52,948 nt of DNA from an uncultured Verrucomicrobia subdivision 3 bacterium. Its GTDB lineage: Bacteria; Verrucomicrobiota; Verrucomicrobiia; Limisphaerales; UBA11358. Of this stretch, positions 42,741 through 50,302 are shown piece by piece. Numbering within the stretch: position 1 is the stretch's first letter; every line of letters starts with the position of its first letter. The notes below the pieces were generated by a model. That model had not been told where the DNA came from. It saw only the letters and a program-made list of their open reading frames with translations, and did not search any database. A program made the translations under genes and the position numbers. The stretch covers positions 263,883 through 316,830 of the forward strand of contig CAIXUZ010000060.1 in the NCBI GenBank assembly GCA_903922735.1, written 5' to 3'.

Positions 42741-43277
42741 CTATTTCCCGTTGCGACTGCCGAGGAGCGCGAGCAACAAGGGCAAAACGCGCCGGGCATT
42801 TTTAGACCAGCTTTTGAGCATTTTGACCCGCGCCAAGGCATGGTCGCGCTCCGGACCGGAAAGTTTTCCGGCCGCGCCAGCGATCCGGTCCAACCGCTCC
42901 CCGCTGTCCTCAAAATAATGAAACACCTGCTGGCGCAGAAAGCGGCCGGCCAGATTGCGCAACTCGGCCACCGCCTCGTAATGCACCCGCCGGTCGCCCG
43001 CCACATAAACCGTGCGCGCCGCCCCCAGATCGAGCAAGTAGCGGAGCCCCTGACTGGCGGAGCCTTTGCTCAAATTGAGCCGGTCGATGAATTCATCCTG
43101 CGGCAGGGGGTGGGGTGAAATAAAGAGGAGCCCATAAATTTCCGCGACGGAGGGCGGCTGGCCCAGGGCGCGGGAAAGCTGGACGAATAAATGAATCGTC
43201 TCGACCTCGACCGGATTCAACGGGGCAGACCCGTTCCGGCCCGGCGCATCCAACGGCAGGACGGCGTTACGCTTCAT
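42741..43277 (-). CDS. GbsR/MarR-family transcriptional regulator
   Basis: A 178-aa winged helix-turn-helix protein. The region around residues 33-92 holds the DNA-binding part, with LGQPPSVAEIYGLLF, RLNLSKGSASQGLRYLLDLG (recognition helix around SKGSASQGL) and YVAGDRRVHYEA as the wing. The C-terminal helices would dimerise. GbsR proteins often control osmolyte or envelope genes; here the direct neighbour is the TolB-like gene, whose upstream dyad is a candidate operator. An AT-rich ATTG-TT-CAAT dyad lies before its own start. Confidence 0.85.
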   Translation of the reverse strand: MKRNAVLPLDAPGRNGSAPLNPVEVETIHLFVQLSRALGQPPSVAEIYGLLFISPHPLPQDEFIDRLNLSKGSASQGLRYLLDLGAARTVYVAGDRRVHYEAVAELRNLAGRFLRQQVFHYFEDSGERLDRIAGAAGKLSGPERDHALARVKMLKSWSKNARRVLPLLLALLGSRNGK

Positions 43278-43448
43278 GGCTGGGGGCGACTATGGCAGAA
43301 CTGACGAATTGTTCAATAGAAAATGAGCGAATCAATTCCAAGCCACAATCAACCCAGCCCAGCCAGCCCCGGGCGACCGGCGCAATCGCAAATTCGCGAA
43401 ACAAACCTTGCGGCTTGGCTCATTTCCTGTTCCCCGCCCGGCGCGCGA

Positions 43449-44732
43449 CTATTTTTCCGCCACCACAAACACCGCGAATTCCTGATGCAGATGCGGCGGG
43501 ATGCGGACTTTAAACCGCGCCGTCTTCCCACTGTAGCGGCTCGTTACCACCTGCCCCACGGCGTGGATCCGCGCAAGGACGGCGGCCTTTTCCAGCGGCA
43601 CGCGCAAATCCAAAAACTCGCGAACCGGCCGGAGCTGCGTACCGATTTCCGCGAGCAGCGGCGTAACTCCTTCACCCGTCCTGGCCGAAAGGGAAACCGC
43701 GTGCGGATACTTTTCGCGCATCACGGCCGAGACACTGCCGGTAAGCCGGTCGATTTTGTTAAAAATCATCAGCGTCGGTTTCGCCGCCGCGCCGATTTCA
43801 GCCAGCACCAGATTCACCGCCTCAATCTGCTCCTCCGCCTGCGGATGACTGATATCCACGACGTGCAGCAGCAAATCCGCCTGCACGACTTCCTCCAGCG
43901 TCGCCTTGAACGCCTCGACGAGTCCGTGCGGCAGTTTTTTGATGAAACCCACCGTGTCGGTGAGCAAAACATTCTGGTTCGTCGGCAGCCGCAGCCGCCG
44001 CGTGGTCGGGTCGAGCGTGGCGAACAATTTATCCTCCGCCAGCACCGCTGCGCCCGTGAGCTGATTGAGCAAAGTGGATTTGCCGGCATTGGTGTAACCG
44101 ACGATGGAGGCGAGCGGCCATTGGCTGCGCTGGCGCCCGGCTCGCTGCGTTTCGCGCTGGCGGCGGACGGAATCGAGGTCGCGCTCAATGCGGTCAATGC
44201 GCTCGGAGATTTTCCGGCGGTCGGATTCGAGCTGCGATTCGCCTTCGCCGCCGATGGAACCGGTGGAACCGCGCTGGCGGGACAAGTGCGACCAGTAGCG
44301 CGTGAGGCGCGGCAGCAGGTATTTGAGCTGGGCGTGCTCGATCTGCAACTTGCCCTCGCGGGTGCGGGCGCGCTGCCCGAAGATTTCGAGGATCAGGGCG
44401 GTGCGATCCATGATTTTGCAGCCGAAGATTTTTTCGAGATTGCGGGTCTGCGCCGGCGTGAGTTCATCGTCAAAGATGACAGTATCCACGTCGTTTTCGC
44501 GGCAGGAAACGGCGAGTTCTTCCGCCTTGCCTTTGCCGATGAAGGTGGCGGGCGCGGGGGAATCCATTTTCTGCACCGCCTCGCCCAGAATGGCCGCGCC
44601 GGCGGTGGCGGCAAGTTCGGCGAGTTCAGCGAGGGATTCGCGGATGTCAGCGGCGGCACGGGATTTAAGTTCCGCGCCGATGAGAAAGACACGCACGGAG
44701 CGGGTGTCGCGGTTCTGGATGAGCGATTTCAA
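43449..44732 (-). CDS. hflX: GTPase HflX
   Basis: Ribosome-associated GTPase of the OBG-HflX class. The N-terminal HflX domain (about residues 20-190) ends in a helical linker; the G domain has GYTNAGKSTLLNQL (about 212, G1), DTVGFI (about 258, G3) and NKID (about 326, G4), all intact. The C-terminal tail is normal in length. The TTG start at 44732 is inferred; there is no better start codon in frame upstream. It is divergent from the porin operon with a 113-bp gap between, and its downstream neighbour is the GbsR-like gene. Confidence 0.93.
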   Translation of the reverse strand: MKSLIQNRDTRSVRVFLIGAELKSRAAADIRESLAELAELAATAGAAILGEAVQKMDSPAPATFIGKGKAEELAVSCRENDVDTVIFDDELTPAQTRNLEKIFGCKIMDRTALILEIFGQRARTREGKLQIEHAQLKYLLPRLTRYWSHLSRQRGSTGSIGGEGESQLESDRRKISERIDRIERDLDSVRRQRETQRAGRQRSQWPLASIVGYTNAGKSTLLNQLTGAAVLAEDKLFATLDPTTRRLRLPTNQNVLLTDTVGFIKKLPHGLVEAFKATLEEVVQADLLLHVVDISHPQAEEQIEAVNLVLAEIGAAAKPTLMIFNKIDRLTGSVSAVMREKYPHAVSLSARTGEGVTPLLAEIGTQLRPVREFLDLRVPLEKAAVLARIHAVGQVVTSRYSGKTARFKVRIPPHLHQEFAVFVVAEK

Positions 44733-44845
44733 ATGATTATGGCGGACACTTTAGCAGAACGCACGAAGCGCGAAAGCATGGAGTAAAGAGAGAATTTTCA
44801 TTTCCATTGTTCCCTGAAATAGAGTAAGAGTTTCTTAACGCCAAG

Positions 44846-46168
44846 ATGCCAAAACCTTTCGCCAAGCCAGCCGAACGCGAGCATCCCCTGCCCGTTGGCA
44901 GCTCGATACGATGGGCGCTGGCCTTGCTTTTTACGGTGACCGTTCTGGCTGCGCAAGCCGATGACCGCCAGCTGGCGGAGGAAGTCCGCCTGCTGCGCGA
45001 ACAAAATGCGATCCTGCAGCAGCAGTTAAAGCTACAAGGCAACCGGTTAGACTCGCTATCGCACCAGGTTAACGACCTCGAATCCGGCCGGGACAATACC
45101 ATGCCGGCCAAACCGGAAAGCGGGAAAGGATTCAACCTCGGCAAGTTGAATGTCAGCGTTGAAGGCGGCGTGGGTTATGCCGCCACGGGAACGGACGGAT
45201 CGGCGCCGAACGGGAAATTTCGCGTGGACGAAGCGCGGGTGTTCATGGAAGCCCCGCTTTGGGAGGACATTTATTTCAACGGCGAGCTGGTGCTGACCAC
45301 CGCCGACGCCTCCTACAGCGACGTCGAACTGGGCGAGCTTTATGTGGAGTTTGAGAATATTTCCAAGTGGTGGCGGCAGGAGAACCAGTTAAATGCGCGG
45401 CTGGGACAAATGTATATTCCCTTTGGCGAGGAATACATCAGCCGCAATGCCATAGATAATCCGCTCATCACCCACTCCCTAGTGGATTTCTGGGGCGTGG
45501 CTCCGGGCGTGGAACTTTATGGCAATCTGGGGAAATTCTCCTATGTGGCCGTCGTGCAGAATGGCGCAGATGACGCCAACGGCGCGGGCGGGGACAAATC
45601 AGTGGCGGGCCGGATCAGCTACGACCCGAATGAACGCTGGCATTTCAGCGTGAGCGGCATGCGCACCGGCGATTTGAAGGCCGATCAATTTTCTGCAATG
45701 TGGTTTGGCAACGGTTTTTTCCACTCCATCGGCTCGTCTGGCACAGCCCGCTTCCACGCGGAGGCAGCGGAAGCCGACATCACAACCCGATGGAAAAGCG
45801 GTCATGCGGGGGTGTTCGGTGGTTGGGCACAATATCATGACAATGACCCCGCGGGCAGCAATGCCCGCAATATTTATTATTACTCGGCGCAAATCGTGCA
45901 AAACCTGCCGCATAAATTTTTTGCAGCGACGCGCTGGAGCCAGGCCTTTTGCCCCAACGGTATACCCATCGTTGGTTTTGGCGAGTCTTCCGATTATTCC
46001 GCCAGCCTGACGACACAATTGTGGCGGTTAAGCCTCGGCCTCGGCTACCGGTTCAGCGACCGACTGGTGTTAAAGGCGGAATATGCGTTCGAGCGCGGCA
46101 ATGAAGTTGGCGGGGATAAACGCCAGAACGAGGATTTTTTCGGCGCGCAGGCGGCATTTAAATTTTAA
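44846..46168 (+). CDS. Porin, phosphate-selective (OprO/P)-like
   Basis: An outer-membrane channel of 440 aa. Residues 1 to about 38 include the signal peptide (WALALLFTVTVLAAQADD), followed by a coiled coil (about 42-75, LRLLREQ-type heptads: EEVRLLREQNAILQQQLKL) that may tether it to the cell wall. The remainder is a beta-barrel with alternating strands, including LGKLNVSVEGGVGYAA near the front and a C-terminal Phe. The first gene of a three-gene plus-strand operon with the cupredoxin and kinase genes, 8 bp apart. The transported solute is not evident. Confidence 0.85.
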   Translation: MPKPFAKPAEREHPLPVGSSIRWALALLFTVTVLAAQADDRQLAEEVRLLREQNAILQQQLKLQGNRLDSLSHQVNDLESGRDNTMPAKPESGKGFNLGKLNVSVEGGVGYAATGTDGSAPNGKFRVDEARVFMEAPLWEDIYFNGELVLTTADASYSDVELGELYVEFENISKWWRQENQLNARLGQMYIPFGEEYISRNAIDNPLITHSLVDFWGVAPGVELYGNLGKFSYVAVVQNGADDANGAGGDKSVAGRISYDPNERWHFSVSGMRTGDLKADQFSAMWFGNGFFHSIGSSGTARFHAEAAEADITTRWKSGHAGVFGGWAQYHDNDPAGSNARNIYYYSAQIVQNLPHKFFAATRWSQAFCPNGIPIVGFGESSDYSASLTTQLWRLSLGLGYRFSDRLVLKAEYAFERGNEVGGDKRQNEDFFGAQAAFKF

Positions 46169-46176
46169 GGGAGCCC

Positions 46177-46872
46177 ATGAACCGGATTTTTCTCATCATC
46201 AGCGCGCTGTGCGCGGCGCAACTCAATTTCGCGGGGGACATCACGGGCACGGTGCATGCCGAACCGAAAGCCGGCGCGGACGAAAACCAATCCGCCACGC
46301 GCGCCGCCTACGCCAGCCGCAAATTCAAGTTTGTCGAACGCGTGGACTACGCAGCGATGCGGGATTTTGTAGTCTACCTTGAAGGCAAGATCGGCACCAA
46401 CGCAACCCCGACCAACGTGGTGAAAATCACCACCACCCGCGTGGCCCAAAACGGCGCGGTGTTCACGCCGCATATTCTGCCCGTGGTGGCCGGCACGATC
46501 GTCGAGTGGCCCAATCAGGACGACATCTTTCACAATGTCTTTTCCGATTCCGACGCCAAGAAGTTTGATCTGGAACTTTACAAGGGAAACCCGCCGGAAA
46601 AGCGGGTCACCTTCAGCCGGGCGGGAAAGGTGGATGTGTATTGCTCGATTCACGCCAATATGCACTGCATCGTACTGGTGATGGAAAATCCATACTTCGC
46701 CATGACCGACGCCAATGGAAATTACACCCTCGCCAACGTGCCGCCGGGAACTTATAAATTGAAAGCATGGCACGAACGCCTGCCGGCCGATGAACGTGCA
46801 ATCGTCGTGCCCACCAACGGCGTGATCAAAGCTGATTTCACCCTCACCATCAAGAACCTGCCGAAATACTGA
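46177..46872 (+). CDS. Exported cupredoxin with carboxypeptidase-regulatory-like tail
   Basis: A 231-aa protein. A signal peptide covers residues 1-19. The cupredoxin domain (about 80-168) has a complete type-1 copper site: His119 in DIFHNVF, then Cys156, His159 and Met162 in YCSIHANM, the C-x2-H-x2-M spacing of amicyanin-like proteins. A beta-sandwich tail (about 175-231, DANGNYTLANVPPGTYKL) is of the carboxypeptidase-regulatory type. The start has a strong ribosome binding site (AAGGGAG). It probably carries electrons or senses copper in the periplasm, and links the porin to the kinase encoded 3 bp downstream. Confidence 0.85.
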   Translation: MNRIFLIISALCAAQLNFAGDITGTVHAEPKAGADENQSATRAAYASRKFKFVERVDYAAMRDFVVYLEGKIGTNATPTNVVKITTTRVAQNGAVFTPHILPVVAGTIVEWPNQDDIFHNVFSDSDAKKFDLELYKGNPPEKRVTFSRAGKVDVYCSIHANMHCIVLVMENPYFAMTDANGNYTLANVPPGTYKLKAWHERLPADERAIVVPTNGVIKADFTLTIKNLPKY

Positions 46873-46875
46873 CCC

Positions 46876-49176
46876 ATGGATTCGTCAAGCAAACCGTTTG
46901 CTTTCGGCCTGGGAGCCAAAGTGCTCACCCCCATGATCGCCGTGCTGGTCGCGATGCTGGCCCTCACGGTGTGGTTTGTGGATTACCGAATCACCCGCCA
47001 GATCCGCGATGATGCGCGGGAATCGCTAAGCACTTACAACGATCTCTTCAAGACGTTGCAGGCAAACCATCTGAACTACCTGCGCCTGCGTTTTCAAAGC
47101 CTCGCGAACGAACCCAAAAACCGTTCAGCCTTTGGCACGCTGGATTTTAACACCATCCAAAAACAACTGAATTCCATTCTGGACGAAGAGAATCGGCTCA
47201 AACAAAACACGGGGCCAAACGAAAATATCGCCTTCATCCTTTACACGCCGAAGGACGAGGCTCCCGGCAACCGGGAGCCGATGCTTCAGCCGCAGCACGC
47301 TTCCCGCGCGTTTGTCGCCGCCAGCACGCTGAATATCCAACGCGGGATGCATCCCGAAAGCGAGCCGTCCGCCACCCTGAGCGATACCGTCGCGGTGGAC
47401 GGGCGGCTTTACAACCTGGTTTCGATTCCGGTTTACAATCCGGAACACATTTTGTTTGGGGTGTTGACCGTGGGTGAGGAAATCACCCTGATCACCGCAA
47501 AAGAATACAGCCATGTGTCCCGACAACCATTCGTGTTCATTGCCAACGGCAAGGTGGTGCCCAATTCGTCTACCTTTGCTGAAAATACTGACAGCGGACA
47601 GCTCGAAGCACTGTTCGCGCAACTGGCGGGACTTACCCAAGCCAACAAAAACATCCCCATGACCGTGGGTAAGAATAATTACCTTTGCAGCAGCAGCCAT
47701 TTCGAAACGCTGAAGAATAATCCGGATGTCGGCTGGCTGGTATTCAGCTCTTATGACCCGTCCTCAAACGTTTTAAAAACCCAAAAATTACTGCTCACCG
47801 TCAGTTTGTTGGCCATGTTAATCGGCGCGGCACTCGTCTGGCTGGCAGTGCATCGGGCGGTTAAACCGCTGCGCGAATTGCGTGACAGTGCCGAAGCGGT
47901 TGGCCGCGGAGATTTTTCCCAGCGGGTGCCGGTCCGCAGCCGCGACGAGTGCGGCGAACTGGCAACGGTGTTCAACCGCATGACGGAAAACATCCAGCAA
48001 TCACAGGCGGAATTGCAACAGACCGTCAATACGCTAAAGACCACACAGGCACAGCTGGTGCAAAGTGAAAAACTCTCGGCCGTGGGTGAATTCGTGGCCG
48101 GCGTGGCGCATGAATTGAATAATCCACTGGCGGCCGTGATGGGTTTCTCTGAATTGCTCAAGGATGCGGATGTGGATGAAAAGCACCGCCGCCACTTGGA
48201 TCTGATTTTTAAGTCGGCAACGCGCTGCAAGAAAATCGTGCAGTCGCTATTGAGTTTCGCCCGCCGCCATCAGCCGGAAAGAAAGGCGGTTTCCGTAAAC
48301 CGACTGCTCGAAGAAGTGGTTGAGATCGTCGCCTACCAACTTCGCAGCAGCAATGTTGAGCTAATCCAGCAGTTGGCACCGAGACTACCGCTGGTGCTGG
48401 CCGACGGGCATCAGCTTCAACAAGTGTTCCTTAACCTGATTAACAACGCTCGACAGGCGATTGAAGCCCATCAACCCAGTGGCCGCATTACAATCACCAC
48501 CGAAGTAAAAGAACACTTTCTGCGGATCACTATCCACGATAGCGGCCCCGGCATTTCACCGGAAAATCTTACACGCATTTTCGATCCATTCTTTACCACT
48601 AAGGAAGTCGGCAAAGGCACCGGTCTTGGCCTTAGCTTGTGCTACGGCTTGATCAAGGAACACGGCGGCAACGTCACCGTCACCAGCCAGCTGGGTACGG
48701 GCGCTACATTCACCATCGAACTTCCGGTCTCCGACGAGGAAGGATCAGCCCATGAGTCGGCAGTTCCCGCTGTCCCCGGCATGGGCGACCCAAACGAAGG
48801 TGCGGGCAAGAAAATCCTGGTGGTGGATGACGAGGATATTCTCCTCCGCATGGTTTTGGACGACCTCACACGACACGGCTACACGGTGGTTACTGCCGAA
48901 AATAGCGAAGCCGCCTTGCGCGAACTTCACCGGAACAATTTTGACGGCATCCTCTGCGACGTCAAAATGCCCGGACTAAACGGGCGACAGCTGTTTGACT
49001 GGATTCGCGCTGCCCGGCCAGCGTTGTCACGCCGGTTCATCTTCATGACCGGCGATATTATCAATGACTCGCTTCAACTATTTCTACAGGAAAATCGGCT
49101 GGTCTGCATCAACAAGCCATTCGTTCTCGCCGACCTTCGTAAAAACCTAAAAAGTGTCATTAACCATACCGGCTGA
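46876..49176 (+). CDS. Hybrid sensor histidine kinase with receiver domain
   Basis: A 766-aa inner-membrane sensor. TM1 spans about residues 15-34, a periplasmic Cache-like sensor follows (about 36-295), and TM2 is at about 300-322 with HAMP after it (about 323-376). The HisKA domain has the phosphoacceptor His412 in [12 protein letters not shown]; the HATPase domain has [10 protein letters not shown] and [13 protein letters not shown]-terminal receiver domain (about 650-766) has Asp695 in CDVKMPG. All signalling residues are present. No separate output protein is seen next to it; the receiver suggests a phosphorelay. It is the last gene of the porin/cupredoxin operon, so the stimulus may relate to copper or to the solute entering by the porin. 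Confidence 0.92.
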   Translation: MDSSSKPFAFGLGAKVLTPMIAVLVAMLALTVWFVDYRITRQIRDDARESLSTYNDLFKTLQANHLNYLRLRFQSLANEPKNRSAFGTLDFNTIQKQLNSILDEENRLKQNTGPNENIAFILYTPKDEAPGNREPMLQPQHASRAFVAASTLNIQRGMHPESEPSATLSDTVAVDGRLYNLVSIPVYNPEHILFGVLTVGEEITLITAKEYSHVSRQPFVFIANGKVVPNSSTFAENTDSGQLEALFAQLAGLTQANKNIPMTVGKNNYLCSSSHFETLKNNPDVGWLVFSSYDPSSNVLKTQKLLLTVSLLAMLIGAALVWLAVHRAVKPLRELRDSAEAVGRGDFSQRVPVRSRDECGELATVFNRMTENIQQSQAELQQTVNTLKTTQAQLVQSEKLSAVGEFVAGVAHELNNPLAAVMGFSELLKDADVDEKHRRHLDLIFKSATRCKKIVQSLLSFARRHQPERKAVSVNRLLEEVVEIVAYQLRSSNVELIQQLAPRLPLVLADGHQLQQVFLNLINNARQAIEAHQPSGRITITTEVKEHFLRITIHDSGPGISPENLTRIFDPFFTTKEVGKGTGLGLSLCYGLIKEHGGNVTVTSQLGTGATFTIELPVSDEEGSAHESAVPAVPGMGDPNEGAGKKILVVDDEDILLRMVLDDLTRHGYTVVTAENSEAALRELHRNNFDGILCDVKMPGLNGRQLFDWIRAARPALSRRFIFMTGDIINDSLQLFLQENRLVCINKPFVLADLRKNLKSVINHTG

Positions 49177-49192
49177 CGGTGCTCCCGTCGTT

Positions 49193-50293
49193 TTAAAAGC
49201 TGTAGCTGATGCCGATTTGAACAAAGATGGACTGGCTCAAGTCCAGTTCCGCCGTTCGCCCGCTAAAGTTGTGGCTATAAGTGCCAAGGTCCTGGAATTG
49301 CACACCCGCCTCGATCCCCCAACGCTGGTTGATTTGATAGTTGGCATTGAGTGAGATGTAGTAACCCCAAAGCAAATCAGCATTCCGGCCACCGCCAGAA
49401 GCGCTGGTCGTGGAATTATCGGAAAGTTGCGTCAGTTTCTCCTTCCAATTCGCCTCGGCATCAATCAAACCTAAAGCGAGACCGCCAGAGAGATGCAAAC
49501 TCCATTTATCGTTGAACGGATATTCAAGGTAAGGTCCGAGGCGAAACCCCCAGATATTGGCGTCGAAATCCTGCTGGGCCAAAAAATTGTGGGAGAGCGA
49601 CGATGAACTGGAAACACCCGGGACGACCAAAACGGGATCACCCGGGTTGCCCGACCAAAGGCCTTGATACCCGGAAGCGGGCTGCTGCCCAGAAATCCCT
49701 CCGAATTGGTAGACATCCGTGGTCGAAAAAATATTATAGGAATTGTCACCATTCATGGAAAACCTCGTGTAATTAATCGCGGCTTCCAGACCGTAACGCA
49801 AATGATGCCAGTCTTCCTTTATGCCCAACTGCCAGTCATAGGTGAATTCAAAACTAGGACACCCATTGTCATTATCACCTGAGACCTCCGAGGGAATGCC
49901 TGCCGACGTGACGTTGTGAAAGGTAAAGGTGTTGGCGACCGAATTATATTGCGAGGCGTTTTCATAACCCCAATAGGAGGTGTAGCCCAAAAAATTGCCG
50001 CTGACGTCCGCCCGCAGGGTGCTTCCGTTGCCAACGTAGCCGTCGCTATAATTATATTGATCGCCATCCAGCGTCACCCGGTTTTTGCCGGAACCCAAAC
50101 CGGAAAGAACCCCGTTGCCGATGCCTTTAAACTTGGCATTGATGTTCAAACCATACCTGAGCGACAAGGAAACCCGATTTGTCGAATCTTGATAGGAGGC
50201 AGATTTGGTCAGTTCCCGCTCTCCTGAAGCGGTATGCCCGGAAAGCACCACGCCCGTCAATGGAATCGCCCAGCAATAATGAATTTTTTTCAT
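49193..50293 (-). CDS. Outer-membrane beta-barrel protein of unknown function
   Basis: A 366-aa exported protein. A short signal sequence is followed by a long beta-strand-rich, Asn/Ser/Gly/Tyr-rich body with aromatic girdles and a C-terminal Phe (QIGISYSF), which is the normal outer-membrane sorting end. No conserved catalytic residues are visible. It lies 9 bp beyond the stop of the DUF11 gene on the same strand and may be co-transcribed with it. It is convergent with the histidine kinase gene, 16 bp apart. Confidence 0.7.
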   Translation of the reverse strand: MKKIHYCWAIPLTGVVLSGHTASGERELTKSASYQDSTNRVSLSLRYGLNINAKFKGIGNGVLSGLGSGKNRVTLDGDQYNYSDGYVGNGSTLRADVSGNFLGYTSYWGYENASQYNSVANTFTFHNVTSAGIPSEVSGDNDNGCPSFEFTYDWQLGIKEDWHHLRYGLEAAINYTRFSMNGDNSYNIFSTTDVYQFGGISGQQPASGYQGLWSGNPGDPVLVVPGVSSSSSLSHNFLAQQDFDANIWGFRLGPYLEYPFNDKWSLHLSGGLALGLIDAEANWKEKLTQLSDNSTTSASGGGRNADLLWGYYISLNANYQINQRWGIEAGVQFQDLGTYSHNFSGRTAELDLSQSIFVQIGISYSF

Positions 50294-50302
50294 GGCTATA
50301 AA

